Assembly (NCBI GenBank): GCA_016617855.1
Contig: JAECUM010003680.1
Coordinates: 124,001-188,000 of the forward strand
DNA: 64,000 bases
Reading direction: 5' to 3'
Source of the DNA: Megalonaias nervosa
Taxonomy: Eukaryota; Mollusca; Bivalvia; Unionida; Unionidae
The notes under the pieces are model-generated. The model was not told the DNA's origin and did not search any database. It saw nothing but the letters and a program-made list of their open reading frames with translations. Below are positions 32,799 to 44,599 of this stretch, in pieces. Each line of letters begins with the position of its first letter. Position 1 is the stretch's first letter. The position numbers and the translations under genes were made by a program.

Positions 32799-34799
32799 CA
32801 GTGTGACCCCGCTATAGCACGCTTTGTTATAACACGGATTCGGATATAACACAGTCATGGTGTGGCTCCCGAAATTTCATATACATGTATTTTTCTCGTA
32901 CACAAGAAAAAAAAATTCTTTCTTAACAGTACGAAAAAAACAAAAAAATGTATTATCATTTTATGGAAGAGATCACGTATGAATAATACAAGACAATCAT
33001 GGCGTTGCTCCTCAAATTTTATATCCATTTTTCTCATACACGAAAAAATAGTGTTTTCTTCTTAAAAGTACGAAAAATAACATCAAAAATGTTTATTCAG
33101 GAATCGCGCAGGACTTCGCCAATGTCGCAAATTGCGATTTTTTTTTCCTTATTGGCAGCAAAATATACCATCTGTCGATTTCTTTTTATTGCTGACGTTG
33201 TTGGCTGTTTAACCTTGTATATCCAACCATTGGTTTGGAATGGAGAAATTCAGAGGCCCCATGAAAGGAAGCCGCAAAGCTGATATAAAATGCACTGAAA
33301 TTTATCTATTGTTACATAAACAAATTCTTTGTCCATATTGACAAACCATCTTAATAGTGCATTGCTATATCTTAATCTGCTTATGTTGACATCTAGCATG
33401 AGTACTGTATGTTTTGAGATATCCGCTTTTTTTCAAATTTACATTTCGGGTAGCGGAGATCAACCGGATGAGGCATTATCTCATAATCTATCTTTCGTCG
33501 GATTTTCGGCCACTCGCTAGTAATTAATATATTTACATAGACTGACATTTGTATGTGGATGGTAAGTAAAATTCCTTTTCTTTTCACTCAGAATTAAATC
33601 CTTCAGAACATTCACATTTTCTGTAGTAATCCCTGTCATCAGACCAGAACACATTTGTCTCTATCATCGATTGACTCTTTCTTTAAATTTTTGACGCATA
33701 TGCGGAAGGCAGCATCACTCGACTACCACATAAAAAAAAAAAAAAAGCTCTCACTTGTCTATTCAATAGGCAGGGAGGAACTGTAACTACAATTGACCAT
33801 ACGACGGCCAATTCATTTTTTTTAAAAATGTACCCAGATAAAACAGTAGCTGAAATTTCAAAGAAAACATTACCTTTGAAGCACCGATTGTTATGAAAAC
33901 GTACTAAGCAAATGGGAAAAAACATCAGTCTCAATCATGCAATACAATTTTTTGATGTTGCCGCCACAATAAGAAATGAGCATTTGTTTGGTTCTCCAAA
34001 GCTGTTCTTTAGCGGTGACTTCAATAACGCATGTACCCTTCATCAAAGAAAGCCAACTACAATCTTCAATAAAAACAAAGAACCTTTCTTCAAAGGAAGT
34101 CAGTACCAAACTTAAATAAAAGCAATGGAATCTGATGGATTGTTTCATTTTCCAACGTGACTGGAACACTTTTACCGTGTCGTGAAAGTTTCCTTTTTAC
34201 ATGAAAAAAGTTCATGCTTATGAACTCTACCAACGGTGCTTAAAACGCAAACTTTTACCGACTTGTGACATACTGAAAAGTAAATGTGCTTCATCATTCG
34301 TTACGTGATTGTTTTTTTTTTCTTCCACTAAACTGTGACAAAATTATTGAATATTTTAAATCTGTGTGTGCATAGTTTCGATGGAATTACTTGTATTGTG
34401 GATTCAATGTATGTGACATGATTTGCGGGTGAGTACACGATGTTGATACTTTATTCATTGCTATACATTAGACATGTATATATAAACAGTATACACGTAT
34501 ATGTACCAATGCCTGGTTCTCTGAATAAATTAAAATATTATAAATACCTTCTCTGTTGTCACTATTTCTCATTTAATATACATCTATTTAAGATGATAAC
34601 TGTGCCAATGAAGCTCGTAATTTTGCGCCCCCATTTATTTCTTATACCCTCCAAAACCAACCCCACCACGCGCACATTTTTTTGGGTACATGCATCATTT
34701 TCTTCAGGTAACTGACCTGGTTGCTTATAAGACAGTTCGGTCTATAACACGGTCGGGTTCTATGACTCCCAACTACCGTGTTATAGAGGGGTCACACTG
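32799..34799. mobile_element. Non-autonomous TIR transposon (family D, copy 2)
   Basis: TA at 32797-32798 and 34800-34801. The left end is CAGTGTGACCCCGCTATAGC; the right end reverse-complemented is CAGTGTGACCCCTCTATAAC. Length 2001 bp. Subterminal 'ataacacgg' words repeat several times at both ends. Homologous throughout to about 22508-24428. Despite its length no transposase is recognisable, so it depends on another element's enzyme or is internally replaced. Confidence 0.9.
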
Positions 34800-34801
34800 T
34801 A

Positions 34802-36068
34802 TTAGTTATGGGTATTATTTATTGGTAAATTGTATGCAACGATATGAGTCCACATTGTGAAGAAATTAAGTGCAACTTGTATTTTTACAGCAACAATAAT
34901 CTCATTATCAAATTGCAATAAAAAATAAAGAACTTGAAATCACGTTTTAGTTAATGCGCATGAGCATGCGCATGCTTGTTTGTGTATGTGAGAGAGAGAG
35001 AAACAAAATTTTGTCAGTGTACAAGACCGTATTTATTCAGGGTGGTTTTTATTTGTAGCTTTTGCAAAGAGAGAAAAAGACTATTTTCACTTACCTGATG
35101 AGTGTGATAATCCTCATGTATTAAGACCCTACTATATTCCATTATCAATAAACATGCTAAATCAACAATTCATTCTTGTTTTAATTGTGATGTACATTGT
35201 CACAACAACCACATGGCTATGCAGTGTTATTTACATGGTAATTAAACATGCTTAGCGCTTTGGTTATTCCAGTTGAAACCAGACTGAGGACAAGAATCGA
35301 CAGAAGAGGTCAAATCAGCAAGAGTGCCAGTAGGGAAATGAGAGGCCCTCTTTTAGGGAAATGAAAATCTGTCAATGTGCTATTGAAGCCATTGTCCATA
35401 TAGCAGATGTTATAAGGACAAGAGATCATATGCATTACTTGTTATTCGAACTCACCAATAAAGATGATAGTGGGGGTATATTGTAGAATAGATCTGCAAT
35501 AAAATGTTAATTATATCTAAGTCAAAACAGAACAAGCACTTAAAGATAGTATATGTATATATACGAATCGATTTAACGGAGTCCGTGACTTTAAAATTTA
35601 TGATGGAAAATGACAAGGTTTTTATATTTTATGTTTGCATGACTATAATAAAACAATAAGACTAGTTGCCCAATGGTCTGTAGCCTTCACTTTAGCATGT
35701 ACTGAAATGAAATTTTTGCTGGATAAGAAAACATCAAATGGCTTCCGAACTTGTTTTAAAATGCATGTGGTATTTTGTTACAGTGACGGACTTAATAAGG
35801 AGAACTAATTAATGATAATATTTAAAGGTATGGTCTGTGAAGTCCTTTGTCCATTTGTTAATAAACACCAGTAGATACTGTAATGACAATAAGAGAGCTT
35901 ATGCACATGGGCCCCCGCAGGAATTTTTGCAAGGTGGGGGGGAGTCAGTTATGACCGGGAGAGTCAGTATAATAAGCAGTCTGAAACTAAAACTAATATT
36001 TACTAAGTGTTTTGAACAGAATCTTGTGACATATTTTCAGCTTCATTTACATGATTAAACTTGTCTGA

Positions 36069-36070
<2 letters not shown>
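34802..36070. other. Non-coding, one candidate terminal exon
   Basis: Apart from the candidate exon at 35273-35364 no feature is recognised. A (GA) run at 34988-35002. Confidence 0.45.
35273..35364 (+). CDS. Candidate alternative last exon of the ARFGEF gene
   Basis: After 'ttggttattccag' (35272) a frame in the phase required by the exon ending at 31836 reads V|ETRLRTRIDRRGQISKSASR and a further eight residues to TGA at 35362-35364. AATAAA-like words follow at about 35455 and 35498. The peptide is basic and matches nothing I know in BIG proteins, so if used it would end a short, Sec7-less isoform. Support is splice site plus phase only. Confidence 0.2.

Positions 36071-36072
<2 letters not shown>

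Positions 36073-36131
<59 letters not shown>
36073..36131. repeat. (TA)n microsatellite
   Basis: About 29 TA dinucleotides. Confidence 0.95.
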
Positions 36132-36137
<6 letters not shown>

Positions 36138-36183
36138 CCACATACATTAACAAATAACATGCATTTAAAGTGTTGGTATAAAG

Positions 36184-36220
36184 CAATTTGATATACCAAT
36201 ACTATTGGTATATCAAATTG
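36184..36220. repeat. Perfect palindrome, 18-bp arms
   Basis: CAATTTGATATACCAATA, one base, then its exact reverse complement. It could extrude a cruciform or give a hairpin RNA. Confidence 0.9.
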
Positions 36221-36420
36221 TGATCCGCCCATGGCGCAATAATACACATATATAAACATTCTCGCGAGCGTCTGCAGTTGATTCTAGATCAATGATCAAT
36301 TTCCACACATTAGTCAATAGTGATGTACGAAAAATAATGATGAAAAGTATTAATAATCCCTGTTTTCTAAATTAATTTAATATGGTACACATTTTCATCA
36401 CAATCCTTTCTGCTTTCTGT

Positions 36421-36781
36421 TCTCTCTCCCCCCCCCCCCAGCATAACGGACAAATTGTGCAGAAATGTGGAATGAGAGAGAAAAGGAATTTGGGCTGGAT
36501 TAAAACCTTGAAATAGAAATTACACCAAGTAACCTACAAGAATATGGTTCGTCCTAACGATACGTGTGCACTTTCCTTGGGATTTATCAACAGTGTTTAT
36601 CAATGATACAGTGTTGCAAACCAGTAAATTCCTCGGTTACGTGGTACACATACTGTGATATATTTAATGTTATGTTTTTATTTGTTTGTTTTTTTTTTTG
36701 TTTTTTGTTTTTTTCTTAAACATACCATAATATTCTAAAAAATCGATTATTATTATTATTTTAATATGAAAATGTCCAAAG

Positions 36782-36831
<50 letters not shown>

Positions 36832-37480
36832 TGACCATGGTAGCAGGATACGGGCTAAAATCTATGAAATGGCGAACGTAGAGGATTTTCCAACAATATC
36901 TCTGGACTTATGAATGATGGTAAAAGTTAAGTCAAACCGACCAAAGCCTGAGAGACTGACAGACAGACAGAGACAAGAGTTTTAAAGTCAAACCGACGAG
37001 AGAGAGAGAGAGAGAGAGAGAGTTTGTGGGTCGGTTGTACTGTTGCTAAAGCAGAATAATGACTTAGATCAACTATAAATATATTAAAATATTTTAATTA
37101 CCTCTTGTTGGTTCGTCAGTTGGCTTAGTTTCTATTCCACATTAATCTCCATGCGCCGGTATTCGAATGGTGTAGCTATCCAAGTGTTGCTACTGCCCTA
37201 CTTTTATCTTTAAAACCATCTTCATGTTTACATCATAAGTGTGTATTATATTGATTTAATCAATGTGGATAAAAATAGAAACCAAGAAAAGAAAACAATC
37301 AACTTACCAATATGCAGAGGTGATTGTAAATAGCCACTACGGCAGAGAACTACATTTTGTAGCGGACATACTCGGGGATGTGAGGAGCTCATTCACTAGG
37401 TCAATACACGGCTGCCTGTAGTAAATCTGAACTCCGTTCAAAGGGCAAATATATGTATTTGTATGTGATATAAATAAAAT
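36421..37480. other. Simple-sequence-rich non-coding stretch
   Basis: Contains a poly-C run (36428-36440), (TC)n at 36782-36831, and (GA)n at about 36999-37022. No exon seen. Confidence 0.6.
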
Positions 37481-37487
37481 ATATGTA

Positions 37488-37623
37488 CAGTATGTACGCT
37501 GTATCAATGATATACCACTCGTTGTATAAATTTTTCATTAAAAGGAAACTCGGCAAGCTTCGTTTCCTTTTAATGAAAAATTTATACATCTCGTGGTATA
37601 TCATTGATACAGCGTAATACTAT
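37488..37623. mobile_element. Foldback (hairpin) element with about 60-bp arms
   Basis: The left arm containing tgtatcaatgatataccact and tttttcattaaaaggaaac is mirrored by gtttccttttaatgaaaaa and tggtatatcattgatacagc, with about 11 bp between arms. Arms differ by one or two positions. Looks like a foldback MITE or a recent inverted duplication. Confidence 0.85.
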
Positions 37624-37736
37624 ACATATATTCTATATATATATATTTGCATTACAATTTCCAGGGGGGAGTCATATGACCCCCTTGACCTATGCTGCAG
37701 GCGCCCATGCTTATGCATCAGTCATTGTATTTTCTC

Positions 37737-37971
37737 ACCAACAATTATTAATTTTTGTAAAAACAAAATGGTAATATGGTATTTTTCATCTTTTTGGCAA
37801 ACAAAAATCTTCTTAGTAGAAAATTTTATGTCCAATAATTTAATGGATTTTTCGAGAAATACAAAGCGATATGTATGAAAAATTATGATACATTTAAATA
37901 ATTATTATTTTGATAACTGGATTGTGTACGAAAAATTAAAGGGTACAAAAAAATACATGTAATATGGTAAA
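37737..37971. repeat. TIR MITE family L, copy 1 (left end lost)
   Basis: About 90% similar by eye to 44332-44599 over most of its length ('gataactggattgtgtacga', 'aattaaagggtac'). The left inverted repeat is not preserved. Confidence 0.8.
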
Positions 37972-38614
37972 CTACAGTTTTTATGTTATTAATTTGCATG
38001 TGCATATTTTCCAGCGTGAAATAAAACAAAGGTTAAAAAAAACTATCATAATTCATGTGGTGTTAAGAGTTTACTGGGTGACTGGTACTATAATATAGTG
38101 TACAGAACAGTACTTGCACAGTGTAAATTGTATATCCTTGTTTATTCCCAAAAATACAAGATGCTGATTTTTGCTTCATTCATCATTTTTACCAAATCTC
38201 ATTCTTCAATTCTTCACATTTAAAAAAGATGTCAGTTGCTATTTTATTTGTTTGACCCACACATTCAAGAGTTACTGTTTTACAGAGATGTAAGTGATCC
38301 AACAATGTGATGTATGACACACCTCCTTACAAATCACATAACCAGCATACATATATTTGCTTAACTGATCACCATTGATACATTTTACTTTTATGTTTTG
38401 GCTTACCGTAACACAAATTCATAACTTTAAACTCCGTATTCATTCCCCCTTGGAGTTTGGACAGGTGGTTGTTTTGACATTTCCTTTTGTTTATAATTGG
38501 CAAATTTGTCTTTTGTTTTCTGAGTAGCAAGTACATACAGCACATTTATAATGCTACATTGGTGACACTGCCTTCACACCTTGAATTGCAGTAATGAAGA
38601 GTCAGCATCAACAG

Positions 38615-38735
38615 TAGGTACCATATATACAAACTTATGTCTAGCCCAACAGCACAGACCCTGATCTGCTAGCCTGTTATGTGACGACAGATCTGGGTCT
38701 GCATTTGCAGTTGGACTTGTAAGAAACTATTCTGT
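38615..38735. repeat. Small palindromic repeat family, copy b
   Basis: Starts 'accatatatacaaact', has cagaccctgatctgc and, 20 bp later, cagatctgggtctgc as an inverted pair, and ends near 'gttggacttgtaag'. Confidence 0.75.
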
Positions 38736-39190
38736 AGCTGGTTACATGTTTAAGATACGTCACAGATTTCCTTCAGGTTTTCTCATTTTCTAGTCTCATC
38801 AAGGGTCACGTCATATCGCTACTGTATATTGGTGCCAGAAGTTCCCGGAATCCCAAGTGACAATAAAAAATCAAATGGCAGTTTGTATTAAACTGCAAAC
38901 TGGTATGACAGCTTTTGAGGCATGTCCTTTTGTGGTTACTCTAGAAAGTCACATTACCAGTATTTCAAATGTTCTTCCCACTCAGTTACTTTATAGCTGT
39001 TGGAGACTTAATGGTAAAACTTTTTATTCTTATGTATCATCATTAGCTGGCATGTCATGTACCACATTAAGGGTGTTGTCATCAATATCAAGGTCACAGT
39101 TCAGTCGCTTGACTAGTTAGAATTAATGGCTCAAAGTTTGTATACTAGTACATCAAAAATACTTGAAGCTGCATCGTGTGCCAGTCTAAT

Positions 39191-39490
39191 TAAAATCAGA
39201 TCTCCACTGCCCTACGTGAAGATCTGACAGCAAACACTTAGAGGTCATGCTCTGGTGACCTGTGTAATGACCATAGACGCCAATTTTATCAGCCAATCAG
39301 ACGAGGTTTTATTGTTCGAATTTGGGAGACTGAGCATTATGGCTGAAGAATATCAATGTGTGCTGACTGATTGATTCACTTCATATTTCTGACAGCTGCA
39401 TTTCCATTGGCTAATTCAAAGGTCAACAGAACAGGGCCGCTAAGTGGTCGCTGTCAGATCTTCATGTCGGACAGTGGAGATCTGATTTTA
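39191..39490. mobile_element. 300-bp MITE with about 41-bp terminal inverted repeats
   Basis: The left end TAAAATCAGATCTCCACTG...gaagatctgacagc is matched by the reverse complement of the right end with about three mismatches in 41. Internal sequence is unique in the window. Target duplication unclear. Confidence 0.9.
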
Positions 39491-39669
39491 CAAAGATAGC
39501 ATCATGTGCCACACAACTTATAGATTCACATCTTAAACGTCAAGGTCACAGCTCAACGTTTAAATTTTCCATTACTTTGCTTTAACTTTTAAGTTTCCTG
39601 TCACTTTTTTTTTCTCCTCCCTTCTATACCTTTAGAGCTGTTTGAGATTAAGGGATGCATCCTAGTATA

Positions 39670-41168
39670 CACCGTATTTACTGTATATATTGGAACACAA
39701 TAAAAGAATTATTTCTTTTCCTGTCCCAGAACTTATGGTGAAACATTTTTCACCTAGGTCATATGTCCCAAGACGTGAGAAACTTAATAAATTTGTGTTG
39801 AATTTGTGGGGCCCCCCCCCCAACTGCAATTTGCAATAAAATAGATAAACAAAATACTCATTTGATAATAAAAAGAAAGCTAACCTTGTATTGTTATCAT
39901 TTATTCCTTTTTCTTCATTATGTGCATTAAAGAATAAAATTTATTCACGAACTCCGTATATGTAGCGTAGGCTTCCATGCTGTAGCATGTATCGCTTATG
40001 TCTGATAACACACGACATGTTGTTTATTGACGCCAACCGGTATCTTGAAGACAACTGCCATTCACACATGACACAATGTTAGGTGCAAAATAACCAAGAT
40101 TTTATTTTATCTAGGTCAACTATATGACGGTATCTCGCAAATAAAAATCATTATTTCAAAACACATTCACTTGAGTGCAAGTGACAATCTTTTCGCTAGC
40201 ATGGGTTACAAAAGTATCATTAAAGTAAGGCATTGCTGTGTATACTATTTACCCTCAGACATCAATGCCCGTTTGTTTTAATTATAACTACAGATGACAA
40301 GCACATAGAAGCCTGGATGGTGAATAAACAAAACTGGCAGCGAGCAGTAAACTCATTCAGGACATCAAAGACAAAGGTTATTTTCATTATAAAGCAAGCC
40401 GACTTTGGATTCTTTTAAGTGTGCCCATTCTTTCTTTTTTTTTGGAATATACAAAGACAGCCGAGATATGGAAGCTAACATTTCACGAGTAGTCATGGGA
40501 ATTTTGAAAATAAATTGAAAGATTGGAACAATTTTAAAGTGACACAATATAGTGCTTTGTGCAGGGACATTGATGACCCAGTGTTGTCCAGAAGATTTGG
40601 AGAAAATAACATCATTTGATGAATTTGTGAAGACCAGAAGAGAGAAAGATGATTTCACCGACAATATGATCATTGACATGGATTAAATTCTGGTGTACTT
40701 TGATCTCACTCCTGGATGGACAGACAATAAGATGGGGGTCAAAAGTTTGAGAATTAGCCAGCTGGTGCAGATTTGAAAAAATCTGACTTTAGTCCTTGCA
40801 GTTTCTGATTCAGGTGATGTGTTGCCTCAAACGATAATTTTTAATGGTGTGAAAAAGGTAAAAAAATATATTCCTGCACCAAAAGAATGGATCATATGTG
40901 TGCAGGAGAAGGGTTGTGTTGATGAGATGATACTGCAGTGGATTAAGGAGTTTTATCTCAAGTACACAGTTTTACATTTTTAAAATAAAATTTCAGTTGG
41001 AGTGCATTTTCCGACATGTAATTTTTGAATGATTTAAAAGGTGTCCCACAGCTTACAACTTGAAAAAACGATGTGTCCCAGAACATAGTGCACAAAAAAA
41101 TTGCTTTTAAAATTAATTTATGGTGTTCCAACTGATATGGTGTCCCAACATACACGGTAAATACGGTA
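39670..41168 (+). mobile_element. Pogo/Tigger-type element J, copy 1, with transposase remnant
   Basis: Left end ACCGTATTTACTGTATATAT; right end reverse-complemented ACCGTATTTACCGTGTATGT; so terminal inverted repeats. Contains a dead DDE transposase fragment on the + strand. Related to 54240-56443 in reverse orientation. Confidence 0.85.
40280..40960 (+). pseudogene. Pogo/Tigger transposase, DDE domain fragment (copy 1)
   Basis: Pieces in order: DDKHIEAWMVNKQNWQRAV at about 40290; EDLEKITSFDEFVKTRREKD at about 40590; then NMIIDMD*ILVYFDLTPGW, which corresponds to the 'GNxDExPxxFD' block carrying the first catalytic aspartate (here the following Glu codon is a stop). After that comes LVLAVSDSGDVLPQTIIFNG and PKEWIICVQEKG...MILQWIKEF, matching 'xVVLACxADGxxLPPxxIFKxK' and 'xVQxKGWMDExxxxxWI'. 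The part with the second and third catalytic acidic residues is missing. Several stops and frame changes. The enzyme would have acted in the nucleus on TA targets. Confidence 0.85.
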
Positions 41169-41169
41169 C

Positions 41170-42016
41170 ATACCTGTCATCATTAGTATGTTTATTGTGT
41201 ACCATATTTATACGGGTTGCATCTTGATGGTCAGTGTTATGGTGCTGTGGGTTAATACTGTGACTTGCTTTTAATTTGTGGTTATCAGAATTCGTAGTGT
41301 GGTTGAAAAATCCATATTTATGGGTACCTATTGTAGTGGATTTGTTTCATATTCTAAGTGCATCCCACTGTATGCAATGACAGAGCATCACAGGAGTTTT
41401 GTTGCTGTTTTAGTACCAACAGTATTTATAGTGCAAGAGAAATACATTGCTTGATATGTGTATGGAAAATGAGGAACAAAGAAAGTTAATTGTTTCTTAT
41501 CCAATTCACATGCCTTCTTTCATGAACTTTAAAGATCTGTAGTGATGTGACTGTCTGATGCTGTAGTAGTTGATTTGAATTTGCTTATGGTTCTTGTTCT
41601 TCTTTCCTTCCAAAAGTACGTATTATATCCATGTACAATAATGAAAACTCACTCAAATGTTATACAATCCAGTGAAATTTGGGAACACTGGAGAAACATG
41701 CAATTATGCAAGTTCAAAAACTGAAATATCAGTTTGCAGCTTCTTTTTCACGACAGATGTCACAGAATAATTTGAGTCGATATTTATCCTTAAAAATATC
41801 CAACATAACGTATGGATTACACATGCAGTCTTTTATCTACTGCTGGACATACTGAACAAGATATTCTAGTGGGAAAAGAATTACCATGTCTGCACCAAAC
41901 ATTAGTCATTAGTCATCCCATGAATAAAAAGTTTTCGCTGCATTTTTATTCTGATCATTACAAGTATTATTCCACTGAGCAAATGGAAGATAGCACATTG
42001 TTATTACTAAATGCCT
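41170..42016. other. Non-coding stretch, no feature seen
   Basis: The frame at 41812-42033 is not recognisable. No bounded repeat. Confidence 0.45.
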
Positions 42017-42179
42017 TATATACTTGCTTATAAGTTGAGTCCAACTGCAAACTGCACAGATCCAGATCTGGCGTTGCATAATGTGCTGGCAGATCTGGGT
42101 CTGTGCAGTTTGTTGGGAGTATTTAGTTGAACAGACAAACCCTGATCTGCAGGCGCATTATGCTGTTTGTGATGCAAAA
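42017..42179. repeat. Small palindromic repeat family, copy c
   Basis: Left end tatacttgcttataagttga, then cagatccagatctggc / gcagatctgggtctg inverted pair, then a second half-module with ccctgatctgcaggcgcatt. The right terminus is replaced by repeat K. Confidence 0.8.
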
Positions 42180-42735
42180 TGTCTGCATGGCCAAACTTGC
42201 TTATTACTATTCCTTAAAATGGCATTCAACAAGCGATGCATTTTCAGCACGAAAGAGACAATAAGCCTCTTAAAAAGATTTAATAGTAGAGAAGAATAAA
42301 AAGCAATAATTGTATTCTTGGGGAAAATATTGGGAAGGGCAACAATTTTGTTTATTGGATATCATATGTTGATTTGAGTATGGTTCATGGTGGGAAAGAT
42401 AATTGCTATCGCAACGGCCCAAGTGAAATTTTTTTTAAAAAAGTATTATATCAAGACTAGAGAGAAAGCAAGAAGCCATTGAGCTAGTACATGAAACAAT
42501 AGTAGGAGTCATTAAGGTTCAAGTATACTTTACAAACTTTTTTTTAGCTGAACACGATGTTTGCCATCGCTACATCAGACTTGATTCAAACTTCAGGACT
42601 TGTAAATGCATGTTTTCCAGCTTAACAATAGCAGTTCATGACATTTTGTTACACTTCACTGAAAACTGGTTCAACTTGCGGAAAAAATTCACTGCCATAC
42701 TGAGAAGGTATTGTTAGGGTTGGTAGGTCTGCAGG
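42180..42735 (+). repeat. Dispersed repeat K, copy 1
   Basis: About 550 bp is homologous in the same orientation to 55060-55575. Landmarks: atggca..caa/gaaagcgatgca, 'gaagaataaaaa', 'ttattggaca/tatcacatg', 'aagccattgag', 'gttacac...aaaactggt'. The start can be read as MAxxKRCxFxxK, which could be the N-terminus of a transposase, but the frames are broken and I do not assign it. Confidence 0.75.
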
Positions 42736-42739
42736 TATG

Positions 42740-44170
42740 AAAATTCAAGAGTTTGTAAATTATTTCATCGCTGTCTATTTTACCATAGGAATATCCAATA
42801 CACATTTCATCACAGGTATATGTATCATAATTCAATAATATAAAAGTAGTTCATCTGTGTTTTACCATAGGAATACCCAGTACATATTTCAACATATGAC
42901 AACAATATAGTAGTGCGTGACAGTGATGTACACGAATTTAACTATGCATAAAGCAAGAGATTTGTGTCACTTCAATGAAAGTATCAAGATTCAGGCACCG
43001 TCTGTTTTACTGTCTTCCATGGAAGATGCTGAATTGACCTATCGCCACTTGTCGATGATGCTGATCAGTTGACCAATCAGTGAGTGTAAATTAGACACAC
43101 CTCGAGGCATTGTTTATGTCTGCCATTTTCCTCCGACAAGCTGCTTGTGGCTATAATGAATTGATTATGATAAGTAATTAAAATTTTTGCAATGATTTGT
43201 TGATTTCTCAATCAATAAAGGTGAAACGAAGACAGTGGGAGCCTTGTAATTCCGCTTGTCCATATCCAAATTGTCTAAATGGAGGAATTAGATTTATTCC
43301 TTTTGCCAAAACATAGACAAAACTTCGAAGGATAAAGAACTTTTTTTTGTGGTCCCATGTATGATCAGCTGAATATGGAAACAATTGATGGCAATTGCAA
43401 CATGTTTGTTTGCATAAAATTATGTAGAAAACCATGTCGCATTGATGGCTTGAAGGATAAAAATAGAATTTAAAAATTTAAAAATGTATGTACAAATAAA
43501 CTTGTCTAGAATATGGGTGGAGAACCCTCCAATTTTCGGGCTTTGATGTATATTATTTTTTCTTGTATAGGAAGCACTGAACCCAAAATTGCATTTATTT
43601 AAAGTTAGAAAATTTACATTTTAATGTTGGCTTGTCCTAAAAACAATGATTTATTGTCTTGATCTTTCAGACAGTTGAGTGACTCTTTACTTTCTCATTG
43701 GACTGAAGGAGGAGTGGGGATACAAAAATGTAATAATAAAGAAATACAAAAGTAATGGTTTTTCAGATAATTATCTACTGATATATTAAGTATGCATTTA
43801 CATGCTTACATCAACAGACATCACTGGTCAAAATTCCATCTGACGAACACAGTAGAACTTTAAAATTATTATGTACAACAGTATACTTCTATACAGTAAA
43901 TATTTATGATTTTGTTATTAACTTTTAATTCATCAAGGCAGGATAAAATTGATAAGGATAAGATTATATACTAAATACATTAGCATCTTTTGGAGCGAGT
44001 TTCCTTAGACATGAAAAAGTTCTTGAGCAGCTTTAAAATTTAATTTTATTATTTACTGAAAAAAAACCTACGATTATTACTATATGAACTTGGATTACAA
44101 ACATAAATATTGTCTACCGCAGTATAATTTATGTAACTTTGAAATTTTACATTTTTAAGAATAATACAGA
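42740..44170. other. Non-coding stretch, no firm feature
   Basis: A short near-duplication of 'ttttaccataggaatatccaatacacatttca' occurs at about 42780 and 42860. No exon recognised. Confidence 0.4.
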
Positions 44171-44331
44171 TTACACCACTCCCTCGATAACTCGCACCCG
44201 GATAACTCGTGAACCCGCTTATAACGCGGTGTCCAGCATGGCTCCCAATTTTTTTCCAAAGAAAATATATTTTAAAATGTGCTGAACGTGAAAAAATCAC
44301 GATAAGAATCGGTAAATTGAACCTTGATACA

Positions 44332-44599
44332 TACCGTATTTTATGTAAATTTTCGTACACAAAAAATAATTATTAATCATTAATTTTTGTAAAAACAAAA
44401 TGGGAATATGGTATTTTTGATCTTTTTTGCAAACATAAATCTTCTTAGTGGAAATTTTATGTCCGATAATTCAACCAATTTTTAAAATAATACAAAGTGA
44501 TATGTACGAAAAATTATGATGCATTTAAATAATTATTATTTTGATAACTGGATTGTGTACGAAAAATTAAAGGGTACGAAAAATACACGAAATACGGTA
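44332..44599. mobile_element. TIR MITE family L, copy 2, nested in element F
   Basis: Left end TACCGTATTTTATGTAAATT; right end reverse-complemented TACCGTATTTCGTGTATTTT. 268 bp. It shares ACCGTATTT termini with element J, so it may be a deletion derivative mobilised by the same enzyme. Confidence 0.82.

Noticed and set aside
43208..43435. THAP- or P-element-like zinc finger near 43210-43330 (+ strand) or the opposite frame as a gene
   Set aside because: A few residues (CNSACPYPNCLNGG, RFIPF) resemble the start of such proteins, but a stop follows at once and no further motif is found.
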